NCBI GenBank assembly: GCA_018816865.1
Contig: JAHIUW010000005.1
Span: 1 to 64,000 of the forward strand
Reading direction: 5' to 3'
Origin: Pseudomonadota bacterium
GTDB lineage: Bacteria > Desulfobacterota > Desulfovibrionia > Desulfovibrionales > Desulfovibrionaceae
DNA: 64,000 nt
The notes below the pieces were generated by a model that ran no database searches, was not told the DNA's origin, and saw nothing but the letters and a program-made list of their open reading frames with translations. A program made the position numbers and the translations under genes. This document shows positions 7,505 through 16,380 of the stretch, in pieces. Within the stretch, counting starts at the first letter, position 1, and every line of letters begins with the position of its first letter.

Positions 7505-9697
7505 ATGGGGGGGGAAGCCAGAGAACGGACGCGGGATGTCAGACGCAAGACGCCTGTGGTGTTGCAGATGGAGGCCGTGGAGTGCGGAGCCGCAGCCTTG
7601 GGCAGTGTGCTCGGTTTTCATGGTCGTCACGTTCCCCTGTCCGAGTTGCGCGAGCAGTGCGGTGTCAACCGGGACGGCTCCAGGGCCTCCAACATCGTAC
7701 GCGCCGCCAGGTCTCAGGGTCTTGAGGCCGCGGGTTACCAGCGTGGGGCCGAAGAGGTCCTGCATCAGACGAATTTACCGGCCATCGTCTTCTGGCGACA
7801 AAGCCATTTCGTGGTCCTGGAGGGCCTGCAGGGCGACAAGGTCTGGATCAACGACCCCCGGGGCGGGCATCGCCGCCTGACCATTGCCGAATTTGCCAAG
7901 GATTATTCGCAGGTGGTGCTGGAGTTCAAGCCCGGGCCGGAGTTCGAGGCGCAGCCCCGTTCCTCGGACCTGATCGAGGGTTTGAAGGCCCGCGTGGTGG
8001 GGGACCAGGGCTCGGTGCTGTTGATCGTGCTGCTGAGCATGTTGCTGGCCGCGCCGTCCATGGCCGTGCCCGTGTTCACCAAGATCTTCGTGGACAATGT
8101 GCTGGTAGCCCGGTCTTTGAACTGGGCCGGACCCGTCCTGGGGGCCATGCTCCTGGCGCTGATCCTCAAATTCTCCCTGACCTGGATGCAGCAGCACTAT
8201 ATTCTGAAGCTGCAGACCAAGCTGACCCTGACCTCGTCGGCGACCTTCATGTGGCACGTGCTGCATCTTCCGGCCAAGTTCTTCTCGCAACGCTATGCCC
8301 CGGAAATCACCCAGCGCTGCCGCCTCAACGAAGTCCTGGCAGGGACGCTGTCGGCGCAGTTGGCCACGGGGTTGCTCAATCTGCTGTTGGCCTCGCTGTA
8401 CCTGCTGGCCATGTTCTTTTTTGATGTCTGGTTGGGGTTGCTGACCCTGGTGATCATCGCCATGAACGCTGGGTTCGTGCAATGGATGGGGCCGCAGCGG
8501 CGCGAGGAATATCTGCGCATGGCACAGGATTCGGCCAAGGTGGAGGCCACGTCCATGGCCTCGTTGCAGGCCATGGAAACCATCAAGGCCCAGGCCATGG
8601 AGGAGGATGTCTTCTCGTTCTGGGCCGGAAGCCATGCCGCCGCCATGACTGGAGCTCAGCGTCTGGGGGTGATCTCCAACCGCATGAACCTGATGCCCGT
8701 GTTTCTGATGGGTTTGTCCGGCGCGGTCATCATCGGCGTCGGGGCCTCGCAGGTCATGTCCGGGGCCATGACCCTGGGCGAGTTGGTGGCCTTTCAGGTG
8801 CTGGCCGGGATGTTGCTGGGGCCGGTGATGCAGCTGGCCAGTCTGGGCGGGGCGCTTCAGGACGCGGCGGCGGGGATGCGCAGGCTGGATGACGTATTGA
8901 GCCATCCTGCGGATGTCGATGCCCGCGAGATGATGGTCGAGCAGGACGTGGTGCTGGCCGAGGCCGGACATCTGGACGGCAGCATCGAACTGAAGGACGT
9001 GACCTTCGGCTACAGTCCGTTGGACAAGCCGTTCATCAATGATTTGTCCCTGAACCTTGCGCCTGGGGCTCGGCTGGCCCTGGTGGGCGGCTCGGGCAGT
9101 GGCAAGTCCACCCTGGCCCGGATAGCGGCGGGGCTGTTTGCCCCCTGGTCGGGCGAGGTCCTGTTTGGCGGCAGACCTCGTTCTGCCTGGCCGCCCTATG
9201 TCCTGCGCAATGGGGTGCAGATGGTGGATCAGCAGATCGTGCTCTTCGAGGGCTCCGTGCGCGACAACCTGACGCTGTGGAATCCTGCCGTGTCCGACGA
9301 AGACCTGATCCGTGCCTGCAAGGACGCCTGCATCTATGATTTCGTGGTCAAACTGCCCGGAGGCCTGGACGGCACCCTGGTGGAGAATGGCCGCAACCTG
9401 TCGGGTGGTCAGCGCCAGTGCCTGGAAATCGCCAGGGCCCTGGCCGCGAACCCCTCCATCCTGATCCTGGACGAGGCCACAAACGCCCTGGATACCCTGC
9501 GGGAACAGGCCATCGACACCAACCTGCGACGCAGGGGGTGCACCTGCCTGATCGTGGCCCATCGGCTGTCCACCATCCGCGATGCGGATGAGATCGTTGT
9601 TCTGGACTGTGGTGCGGTCGCCGAGCGCGGGACCCACGATGAACTCATGTCCCGCCAGGGGCTGTATCAGCGGCTGATCCGCTCGGAGGGCAACTGA
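7505..9697 (+). CDS. Peptidase-containing ABC exporter (C39 peptidase, permease, ATPase), NHLP type
   Basis: A PCAT: it cleaves a double-glycine leader from a substrate and exports the rest across the inner membrane. Numbered from the ATG at 7505 (730 aa), the C39 peptidase has Cys27 in QMEAVECGAAAL, His101 in SHFVVLEG and Asp117 in NDPRGG, so the catalytic residues appear intact. A six-helix ABC membrane domain follows. The ATPase has Walker A GGSGSGKST, signature LSGGQRQ, Walker B ILILDEATNALD and H-loop AHRLST. The start at 7505 follows GGAGAGCGA; ATGs at 7493 and 7427 are alternatives. The next exporter gene begins 2 nt after its stop. The only double-glycine leaders seen nearby are on the divergent RTX proteins, which are its likely substrates. 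Confidence 0.92.
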   Translation: MGGEARERTRDVRRKTPVVLQMEAVECGAAALGSVLGFHGRHVPLSELREQCGVNRDGSRASNIVRAARSQGLEAAGYQRGAEEVLHQTNLPAIVFWRQSHFVVLEGLQGDKVWINDPRGGHRRLTIAEFAKDYSQVVLEFKPGPEFEAQPRSSDLIEGLKARVVGDQGSVLLIVLLSMLLAAPSMAVPVFTKIFVDNVLVARSLNWAGPVLGAMLLALILKFSLTWMQQHYILKLQTKLTLTSSATFMWHVLHLPAKFFSQRYAPEITQRCRLNEVLAGTLSAQLATGLLNLLLASLYLLAMFFFDVWLGLLTLVIIAMNAGFVQWMGPQRREEYLRMAQDSAKVEATSMASLQAMETIKAQAMEEDVFSFWAGSHAAAMTGAQRLGVISNRMNLMPVFLMGLSGAVIIGVGASQVMSGAMTLGELVAFQVLAGMLLGPVMQLASLGGALQDAAAGMRRLDDVLSHPADVDAREMMVEQDVVLAEAGHLDGSIELKDVTFGYSPLDKPFINDLSLNLAPGARLALVGGSGSGKSTLARIAAGLFAPWSGEVLFGGRPRSAWPPYVLRNGVQMVDQQIVLFEGSVRDNLTLWNPAVSDEDLIRACKDACIYDFVVKLPGGLDGTLVENGRNLSGGQRQCLEIARALAANPSILILDEATNALDTLREQAIDTNLRRRGCTCLIVAHRLSTIRDADEIVVLDCGAVAERGTHDELMSRQGLYQRLIRSEGN

Positions 9698-9699
9698 TC

Positions 9700-12555
9700 A
9701 TGGCAGCCACGGCACCAAGACGGCGCATCGAACTTGATTCCCTGGACATGGCTTGGAAGGTCACGGGTGGGGAGGCCTACATCGTGGCCGAACCGGCGGC
9801 GGACAGCGGGCTGCCCAGGATAACGGAAACCCTGGCCAGGATCGGCCACGACGGCGTGGTGGTCGGTCTGACTGCCGGAGCCTTTTGCAACACGGTGCGC
9901 ATCAGTCTGGAACTCGCGCCGGGCGTGCAGCTGATTCCTCTGGACCCAAGAGCCCTGTCCGGCAGCCTCGCCAGGAACAAGGGTCAGGGCGTGGCTCCGA
10001 TCATGGATCTGGTGCGCCAATTGGCGGCTTCCATCAACAATGAGATTCCCACCGCCAAGGTGGATAAGATGCTCGCACCGGGCAGCAACTTCACCCTGCC
10101 TGGCGGATTCGCCGCCTCGGCCCGGGAGGACTGCTGGTTCACCTTCGAGGAAGGGCGCTGTCGCTATGGGGGCGATCACGAGGTCGGCAGTCTCAAGCCC
10201 GGGGGGATCTATCCCCTGTGCGGCAATCTTTGGATTGAGCTGGAGGCGCGCACCCGACTGGTCGTGCTGGGCACGGCCACCCTGGTGGAGAAAGGTCGTC
10301 TGCTCAGCGCCGTGGCGGGCTTGTCGCATTTGGCCATGCAGGCATGCTGCGAACGGTTTTCCGCCTCGGACGTCAAACAGTTCGTGCAGCTGGCTCGCAG
10401 CGTCCAACACCGGCGCGAGCGGTTTACCAAGACCCTGGAGCATGGGGCGGCCATCGTGGAGCAGGATGGAGCTGTGACTCCGACCATGGATCAGCCCCTG
10501 GCCGAGGCGCTGCGCCTGGTGGTCGGAGCCCAGGGCATGGCCCTGGAGGCGCCGCCGCGGTTGGCCGAGACTCGAGAGGGCCAGCTGGAAGATATCCTGG
10601 GGCACAATGGCATCTTTTCACGCAGCGTTGCCTTGGAAGGGCTGTGGTACGAGGCCGATTGCGGCCCGCTCCTGGGTTGGCTGGGCTCGGGCAACGGGCA
10701 GTCGAATCCTGTGGCCCTGCTGCCGCGTTCCTCTGGGGGGTACATTCTGAAAGACCCGAGCGGCGGGCAATCCCTGCGGCTGACAGAGGAACTCGCCGGG
10801 CGACTGGAGGAGCAGGGCCTGCAGCTCTATGTGCCGTTGCCCGCAGGAAAGCTGTCCCCGCTGAAATTGCTGCAACACAGCTTTGGCGGTTGCCAGCGAG
10901 ATCTCTTTTCGGTCGGGTTGATGGGCATCCTAGGCGGACTCCTGGGATTTGCCGTGCCCGTGGGCACGGCCCTGGTGGTCGACAGGGTCATCCCCAGCGG
11001 CCAGATGGGAATGCTCGGGCAGATCGTGGCCGGTCTGGTCATGCTCGCCGTGGGCGGGGCGGTGTTCGAACTGGTCAAGGGACTGGCCCTGCTGCGGGCC
11101 GAGAGCATGGCCCAGGTCTCGTTGCAATCCGGTGTGTTCGGCCGTCTGCTGCGTCTGCCCCCTGGCTTTTTCAACAAGTTCAGCTCCGGCGACCTGTCCA
11201 GCCGGGCCATGGCTGTGGACAGCATTCGTCAGCGTTTGTCCGGCGCGGTACTGACCACGCTCTTGTCATCCACTTTCGCCCTGACCAATATCGTGCTGCT
11301 GCTCCTGTATTCCTGGCCGTTGGCCGTGGTGGTCACGGCCATCCTGACGTGCACCGGGTTCGCGGCATGGCTGGGGATCAAGTCCCAGATGCGCATCCAG
11401 CTCAGCGTCCAGAACGTCATTGGCAAACTGGCCGGGTTTGAACTGGAGATGGTTCTGGGCATCAACAAGCTGCGCGCCGCGGGCAGCGAGTCCAACGCCT
11501 TTGCCCGCTGGATGCTCCACTTTTCCGAGTTGCGCAAGTTGTCCTATGGCATCGGCAAGGCTACAGCCGCCATGACCTGCTTCAGCGAAATCCTGCCGTT
11601 GTTCGCCACGTTGTGCGTGTTCACCGTGCTGATGCTCTCGGGATTGTTTGCCGAACTTTCCCTGGGCAGTTTCCTGGGCTTCAACGCGGCCATGGGACAA
11701 CTGACCTCGGCCGTGGGGGCGCTGGCCTCGCTGGGCTTCTCGATGATGTTCATCGCGCCCATGTATCAGCGGGCCAAACCCATCCTGGAGACCGCCCCGG
11801 AGACCCACAAGGCACTGGAGTCCCCCGGGGTGCTCAAAGGCCGCGTGGAGGCCTCCAACGTGAGCTTCCGTTACGAGGGGGCGCAGGGTTGGGCGTTGCG
11901 CGGGGTGAACCTGTGCGCCGAGCCCGGCGAACTGGTGGCCGTGGTGGGCGAGTCCGGTTCCGGGAAAAGCACCCTGCTTAAGCTGCTGCTCGGATTTTAC
12001 GAACCCGCGGCCGGGGCGATGCTCTTCGACGGCAAGGATCTGGCGCGACTGGACAAGACGCGGGTCCGCCGCCAGATCGGCGCGGTGATCCAGAACGGGG
12101 AGCTGATCCAGGGCAACATCTTCTTCAACATCATGGGGGCGCGCGGCAACAGCGAGGAAGACGCCTGGGAAGCCGCCCGCCTGGCCGCCGTGGACGAGGA
12201 TATCAGGGCCATGCCCATGGGCATGCAGACCTTCGTGCCCCATGGGGGGGGGACGTTCTCGGGCGGACAGAAGCAACGTCTGATGATTGCCCGGGCCCTG
12301 GCCAAACATCCGGTGATCGTGTTCATGGACGAGGCCACCAGCAACCTGGACAACGTGAGCCAGGCCAAAGTGATGGAGAACCTGAAGCGCATGCATGCTA
12401 CGCGCATCGTGGTGGCGCATCGCTTGAGCACGGTACAGGAGGCCGACCGTATCTACGTGATGCGGGACGGGGCTGTGGTGGAAACGGGTGATTACGCGTC
12501 GCTGATCAAGGCCGGGGGATTGTTCGCCCGTCTGGCCGCACGCCAAAGGCTTTAG
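9700..12555 (+). CDS. Second NHLP-type ABC exporter (long N-terminal domain, permease, ATPase)
   Basis: A 951-aa ABC transporter of the NHLM/NHLP bacteriocin-export type. About 400 N-terminal residues without a catalytic C39 Cys precede the membrane domain. They include a C39-like remnant, PVALLPRSSGGYILKDPSGG, near residue 350. The membrane domain starts around LLGFAVPVGTALVVDRVIP. The ATPase domain has Walker A GESGSGKST, signature FSGGQKQRLMIARAL, Walker B VIVFMDEATSNLD and H-loop VVAHRLST. In known NHLM loci this subunit pairs with the peptidase-bearing half, and the two probably form a heterodimer. It is translationally close to the preceding gene (2-nt gap), and its own stop overlaps the ribosome site of the next small gene. 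Confidence 0.9.
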   Translation: MAATAPRRRIELDSLDMAWKVTGGEAYIVAEPAADSGLPRITETLARIGHDGVVVGLTAGAFCNTVRISLELAPGVQLIPLDPRALSGSLARNKGQGVAPIMDLVRQLAASINNEIPTAKVDKMLAPGSNFTLPGGFAASAREDCWFTFEEGRCRYGGDHEVGSLKPGGIYPLCGNLWIELEARTRLVVLGTATLVEKGRLLSAVAGLSHLAMQACCERFSASDVKQFVQLARSVQHRRERFTKTLEHGAAIVEQDGAVTPTMDQPLAEALRLVVGAQGMALEAPPRLAETREGQLEDILGHNGIFSRSVALEGLWYEADCGPLLGWLGSGNGQSNPVALLPRSSGGYILKDPSGGQSLRLTEELAGRLEEQGLQLYVPLPAGKLSPLKLLQHSFGGCQRDLFSVGLMGILGGLLGFAVPVGTALVVDRVIPSGQMGMLGQIVAGLVMLAVGGAVFELVKGLALLRAESMAQVSLQSGVFGRLLRLPPGFFNKFSSGDLSSRAMAVDSIRQRLSGAVLTTLLSSTFALTNIVLLLLYSWPLAVVVTAILTCTGFAAWLGIKSQMRIQLSVQNVIGKLAGFELEMVLGINKLRAAGSESNAFARWMLHFSELRKLSYGIGKATAAMTCFSEILPLFATLCVFTVLMLSGLFAELSLGSFLGFNAAMGQLTSAVGALASLGFSMMFIAPMYQRAKPILETAPETHKALESPGVLKGRVEASNVSFRYEGAQGWALRGVNLCAEPGELVAVVGESGSGKSTLLKLLLGFYEPAAGAMLFDGKDLARLDKTRVRRQIGAVIQNGELIQGNIFFNIMGARGNSEEDAWEAARLAAVDEDIRAMPMGMQTFVPHGGGTFSGGQKQRLMIARALAKHPVIVFMDEATSNLDNVSQAKVMENLKRMHATRIVVAHRLSTVQEADRIYVMRDGAVVETGDYASLIKAGGLFARLAARQRL

Positions 12556-12563
12556 GAAGGCAT

Positions 12564-12719
12564 ATGGGAAAGTATATTGTTTGGGGGCTGTACACCGTGG
12601 CTGTGGTCACCTGCCTGTTCTGGCTCGTCCACAACCTGGCGAACGGACAGCCGGACCTGGGGCTGTTGCAGCCGTCAGGCCTGCCGTTTGTATCGCCGGG
12701 GGCGTTTCTTCCGGTCTGA
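12564..12719 (+). CDS. Small membrane protein at the end of the exporter operon
   Basis: A 51-aa ORF behind a strong ribosome site (AGGAAGG, 3 nt, ATG) that overlaps the stop of the ABC gene. One clear membrane helix is seen (IVWGLYTVAVVTCLFWLV, residues 5-22). After its stop, another frame continues with a second hydrophobic stretch (VGGLAGHCLALLSMATVIF) and ends at a TAA at 12833-12835. The real product could therefore be a roughly 90-aa two-helix protein split by a frameshift or a sequencing error. Unknown function; by position it may assist export. Confidence 0.55.
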   Translation: MGKYIVWGLYTVAVVTCLFWLVHNLANGQPDLGLLQPSGLPFVSPGAFLPV

Positions 12720-12855
12720 TCCTGGTCGAAGTCCGGGGCTGGACCTTGCCTGTCGGCGGTCTGGCGGGGCACTGTTTAGCGTTACTTTCAATGGCCACGG
12801 TCATCTTCAGAATCCGTGCAGGGGCGCGGCGCTAACCCGCCTGGATCATTGGTCG

Positions 12856-13503
12856 TTAAATCCCGACCAACTCCTTGTTCTCCAGATATTTGCGAAGTTC
12901 GTTGGTGCTGGTCATGCCGAGTTTGCGCAGCAGATTGGCCTTGTGCTTTTCCACGGTCTTGATGCTGATGATCAACTCCTCGGCGATGTCCTTGTTGGCC
13001 AGGCCGTCGGAGACAAGTTTGAGGACTTCCTTTTCCCGGGGGGTCAAAAGGGAGATGTTGGACGTGTTGCAGTTGCCGCGCAGGTATCCCTGGATGACGT
13101 TGGAGCTGATCTTGGGGGAAAGATAGCTGTAACCGTCACGGATCACGGAGATGGCATGTTGCAACTCCTCCATGGGGCTGTCCTTGAGCGCGTAACCGTC
13201 TGCCCCGGCGAGCAGCACTCGGTAAACGTATTCCTCTTCGGCATAGGCGGTCAGGACCAGGATTTTCGTGGACTTGTTTGTCTTGCGATACAGCTCGATG
13301 AACCGGGTGCCATTCATCGTCGGCATGGAAAGGTCCACGAGCAGTAGGTCCGGGGGGAATAAATCCTCCAGAACGCGCAAGGCCTCCTTGCCGTTGGCGG
13401 CTTCACCCACGACGTTCCATGAGGCCTTGGTGAGCATGGCCCGTAGTCCGTCGCGCATGAGTTCATGGTTTTCAACCAGAAATATCGTCGGTTGAGTGGT
13501 CAT
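12856..13503 (-). CDS. LuxR/NarL-family response regulator
   Basis: A 215-aa two-component response regulator. The receiver domain has the phospho-acceptor Asp57 (LLLVDLSMP), the conserved Thr in ILVLTAYAE and the Lys in GYALKDSPM. The C-terminal LuxR helix-turn-helix reads LTPREKEVLKLVSDGLANKDIAEELIISIKTVEKH in overlapping segments. The ATG at 13503 is chosen over the longer frame because the stop of the 66-aa gene (TAA) lies 2 nt before it (TAAGGATG), indicating translational coupling. The divergent histidine kinase at 14969-16225 is of the matching NarX/HisKA_3 type and is the likely partner. Confidence 0.92.
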   Translation of the reverse strand: MTTQPTIFLVENHELMRDGLRAMLTKASWNVVGEAANGKEALRVLEDLFPPDLLLVDLSMPTMNGTRFIELYRKTNKSTKILVLTAYAEEEYVYRVLLAGADGYALKDSPMEELQHAISVIRDGYSYLSPKISSNVIQGYLRGNCNTSNISLLTPREKEVLKLVSDGLANKDIAEELIISIKTVEKHKANLLRKLGMTSTNELRKYLENKELVGI

Positions 13504-13505
13504 CC

Positions 13506-13706
13506 TTACTCGGAGTGCTCCTGCAGTTTGTAAATCCCGTATCCGCAATGCGCGGCAATGATGTACAGCGGCGTGGGATCATTGCTCCTGTCCATGACGC
13601 TGCACAGTTCCTCTATGGCATCCCCGGTTCCGGTGTCTGGATTTTCCGCCTGCTGGCGGAGCCATTCGTCGATTAAGATACCGAAATCGCGTCCATATCT
13701 TTCCAT
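13506..13706 (-). CDS. 66-aa protein coupled to the response regulator
   Basis: A 66-aa acidic, soluble protein (MERYGRDFGILIDEWLRQQ at the start, HCGYGIYKLQEH at the end). The gene is well supported by a perfect ribosome site (AAGGAGG, 5 nt, ATG) and by tight coupling to the downstream response regulator. I do not recognise the family. Its position suggests an accessory or connector role in the same signalling system (inference). Confidence 0.7.
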   Translation of the reverse strand: MERYGRDFGILIDEWLRQQAENPDTGTGDAIEELCSVMDRSNDPTPLYIIAAHCGYGIYKLQEHSE

Positions 13707-13788
13707 ATTTGCCTCCTTCGAGCAAGATAAGCACAGTATAGATTGATCATTGTCTGTTCAGGAATGGCACTTCCCCTGTATTTTAAGG

Positions 13789-13850
13789 GTAGGGTTCGGT
13801 GTGCTTGGTGGTAGGGTTCGAGGTAGGGATTATGCCTATTCAGGTATAAT
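13789..13850 (+). promoter_or_regulatory. Direct repeats and -10 box upstream of the binding-protein/kinase genes
   Basis: The 10-bp sequence GTAGGGTTCG occurs at 13789-13798 and again at 13811-13820, 22 bp apart (two helical turns). A perfect TATAAT lies at 13845-13850 with no recognisable -35 box. The second repeat would be centred near -42 and the first near -64, as for an activator-dependent promoter reading toward 13990. The divergent LuxR-type regulator is the obvious candidate activator. Confidence 0.4.
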
Positions 13851-13989
13851 CATTAACATAATTGACAAATTATTTAGGCGGGCAGGGCTGTAAGAAAATT
13901 AGACAATGATTGATATGCCATCTGATTGCCTGTATGCGATAAGCAACTGGTGCGAGTGGGGGTTACATGGACCTAGCAGGAGGTGCTAA

Positions 13990-14964
13990 ATGTTCAGGAG
14001 GCTAGCTTTTTTCCTTGTCGTTTGTCTGATGGCCTTGCCCTGCGCGGCGAAGACCACCACCGAGCTCAGTGTGACCGTGGGCAAAGGGGTGATGGCCGGA
14101 GCCTATTGGGTGGCCATTGACCAGGGGTATTTCGCCGATGAAGGCCTGAGTGTGAAACCCATGATCTACCCCAAGGGTTATGCGGGGGTGGAGGACTTTT
14201 TGGCCGGCAAGGCGGACCTGTCGTCAGGCAACCGTGTGGCTTTTTCCTTGCTGCCCGTGGATCCCGAGAAGGATGCCGTCATTGGCGTCTTGTCCTACGA
14301 TACCAACAACGCCTCCATCACGGCCAGGCGCGATCGGGGGATCACCAACCCGTTGTCCCTGAAGGGCAAGACCATCGGGACGACCTATGGAACCACAGCG
14401 CACTACTGGGTCTATAAGTGGATGACGCATTACGGCTTGCGAGTCAGTGACGTGAAGCTGGAATTCGCCAAAAAGGCTCAACTGCCGGAGTTGATTGCTT
14501 CGGGCAAGGCGGATGCCATCGCCATCGGCATCGACCAGCAGGGGAAGATCGAGAAAGTCCTGGGTGACAACGCAGTGCTCTTCAACGATTCCAATATCGA
14601 CCTGAAACAGGTGATGCTTTTCGCCTCCCGCGAGTTGATCAGGACTAAACGAGCGGAAGTCATCGCCCATTTGCGTGCCCTGATTCGTGCCGAGCAGTAT
14701 ATCCATGAGCATCCGTTCAAGGCTGCGGCCATCATTGCCACGGCCAAGAATCTACCTCTGGAAGATGTGGCCAAGACCATCAACTGTTCGGCCACATTCA
14801 ATTTGTCCCTGCGCCAAAGCCTGGTGACGGATATGGAACTGATTGATCGCTGGGCCATCGACTATCAATTGGTAAAGCGCGTCAAGCCTCGTAATTATCT
14901 TGATTATATGGATTATTCGCTGCTGGAAGAGATTGATCCCAGCAGAGTGACCATCATCCGATAG
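13990..14964 (+). CDS. Periplasmic binding protein, NMT1/SsuA-like
   Basis: 324 aa with a Sec signal peptide (LAFFLVVCLMALPCAA, cleavage around residue 19). The mature part resembles the NMT1/THI5/SsuA group of substrate-binding proteins (GVMAGAYWVAIDQGYFADEGL, then KGKTIGTTYGTTAHYWV), which bind small organic or sulfonated molecules. No ABC permease or ATPase is adjacent. The next gene, 4 nt later, is a sensor histidine kinase. It therefore probably serves as the ligand-sensing partner of that kinase rather than as a transporter subunit. The ligand cannot be read from the sequence. Confidence 0.82.
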   Translation: MFRRLAFFLVVCLMALPCAAKTTTELSVTVGKGVMAGAYWVAIDQGYFADEGLSVKPMIYPKGYAGVEDFLAGKADLSSGNRVAFSLLPVDPEKDAVIGVLSYDTNNASITARRDRGITNPLSLKGKTIGTTYGTTAHYWVYKWMTHYGLRVSDVKLEFAKKAQLPELIASGKADAIAIGIDQQGKIEKVLGDNAVLFNDSNIDLKQVMLFASRELIRTKRAEVIAHLRALIRAEQYIHEHPFKAAAIIATAKNLPLEDVAKTINCSATFNLSLRQSLVTDMELIDRWAIDYQLVKRVKPRNYLDYMDYSLLEEIDPSRVTIIR

Positions 14965-14968
14965 TGAA

Positions 14969-16225
14969 TTGAAGAACCGTACACGTCTTCTCAGCATCAT
15001 CATCCTGGCCGTCTTGCAATGCATACTGGTGGCGGGTTGCCTTGTCTGGGCCCATGCCCGGCTGAGCAACTCTCTGGAGGAAATGCGAAGCGCTCAGTCG
15101 TTGTATACCAACATGGCCAATCTCTCGCTGTTGGCCAACGAGTTCATGCCGGACAATGCGCCACGGTTAAGTGCACAATGGAAGGTGGCCTTTGGTGCGC
15201 AAGCGAACCTGCTCATACAGCATCGTTCCCGTCATGGCATGGCGGGAACGGAGGGGCTTGGCAAATTGCTGGAGCGGACGGACATCCTTGCACGGCGATG
15301 CTTCGAACTCTCCGACCCCGGTCAGCAAGGGCGCGTTGATGCTCTGTATCGGGCCTTGCTGCAGCATTTCTCCACCACGGTGTACGAGGCGGGTGAGCAG
15401 ATCAAGCAGCTGGTCCTGAGCCGCAGCAACCAGTTGGAGCGGGACCAGCGGATCGCCACCGCGTTGGCGCTGGTGTTGATGGGGGCTTTGGGGTTGTTTG
15501 TCGTGGCCTGGTTGTTTTCGGTGCGACGCTCCCTGGTTCGGCTGCAGGCCGTGACCGTGCATCGCGACGAGTTGGCCGCCGAGCTTCAGCTGCGCGAGAT
15601 TGCCGAGGCGGCGCTGCAGAAGGCGCAGCAGGGGATGTTGACAGCCATCGAGATCGAGCGCTCACGCATTGGGCAAGAATTGCACGACGGCGTGGGACAG
15701 GCTCTCACTGCGGTACGGCTGTTGTTGGAATCCTCGCCCGGCAATGGTCAGGGGCCTGTGCAGCGCAAGAAGCTCTGTGAATACCTGTTGCAGGCTTCCG
15801 AGGACCTGCGCTGCATCGTAAACGACCTGCGTCCCGCAGCCCTGGAAGACATGGGGCTGGGGGCGGCCTTGCGATCCCTGGTCAGGCAGGTGGAAGGCAC
15901 CGGACTGGAGGTCTCGTTGGATCTGCCCAGGGGTGAAGACGACATCCCCCCGGCTCTGTGCACGCAGGTCTATCGTATCGTGCAGGAGACGCTGCACAAC
16001 GTGAGGCGGCACGCCCAGGCCAAGAAGGTCTATATCCAGCTGGTTCTTGGGAGTGAGCTTGTGCTGACCGTGGAGGATGACGGGGTCGGTTTTGAACCCG
16101 ATTCCGAGACCTTGGGCAATGGCCTTTCCAGTATCCGCAGCCGTGCCCGAACCTGGGGCGGCGAGGCCCGCATCGAGAGCCGACCGGGGCAGGGCACGTT
16201 GCTGACCGTGGCTTTTCCGACTTAA
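14969..16225 (+). CDS. NarX-type sensor histidine kinase
   Basis: 418 aa from a TTG start 4 nt after the binding-protein stop, implying coupled translation. Membrane helices lie at about residues 8-27 and 162-183, enclosing a ~135-residue periplasmic domain. A HisKA_3 domain follows with phospho-acceptor His239 (RIGQELHDGVGQ). The HATPase_c domain has the N box (QETLHNVRRHA), DDGVGF and GNGLSSIRSRARTWGG. It would autophosphorylate and pass phosphate to a NarL/LuxR-type regulator, most likely the divergent one at 12856-13503. The periplasmic domain probably contacts the preceding binding protein. Confidence 0.9.
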   Translation: MKNRTRLLSIIILAVLQCILVAGCLVWAHARLSNSLEEMRSAQSLYTNMANLSLLANEFMPDNAPRLSAQWKVAFGAQANLLIQHRSRHGMAGTEGLGKLLERTDILARRCFELSDPGQQGRVDALYRALLQHFSTTVYEAGEQIKQLVLSRSNQLERDQRIATALALVLMGALGLFVVAWLFSVRRSLVRLQAVTVHRDELAAELQLREIAEAALQKAQQGMLTAIEIERSRIGQELHDGVGQALTAVRLLLESSPGNGQGPVQRKKLCEYLLQASEDLRCIVNDLRPAALEDMGLGAALRSLVRQVEGTGLEVSLDLPRGEDDIPPALCTQVYRIVQETLHNVRRHAQAKKVYIQLVLGSELVLTVEDDGVGFEPDSETLGNGLSSIRSRARTWGGEARIESRPGQGTLLTVAFPT

Positions 16226-16380
16226 GACTCGCGACGGCGAGCGTCTTCAATGTTCTTTTTCAATACATCCATGGCGTTGCGCAGGGGATGCGTGGTGTCG
16301 TATCCGCACCCGTTGCGCCCGTCGCCAAGCACTCGGCCGGGCGATTCTTTGTGCCTAGAACCGAGTCGAGCCAGGGTGGT

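Noticed and set aside
775-9637. Large antisense ORFs in the ABC exporter genes, such as 7775-9637
   Set aside because: His/Gln-rich translations typical of the antisense frame of high-GC genes.
13764-13779. A sigma-54-like TGGCAC element upstream of the binding-protein gene
   Set aside because: The -12 half (CTGTA) does not match the required GC, and no enhancer-binding protein is nearby.
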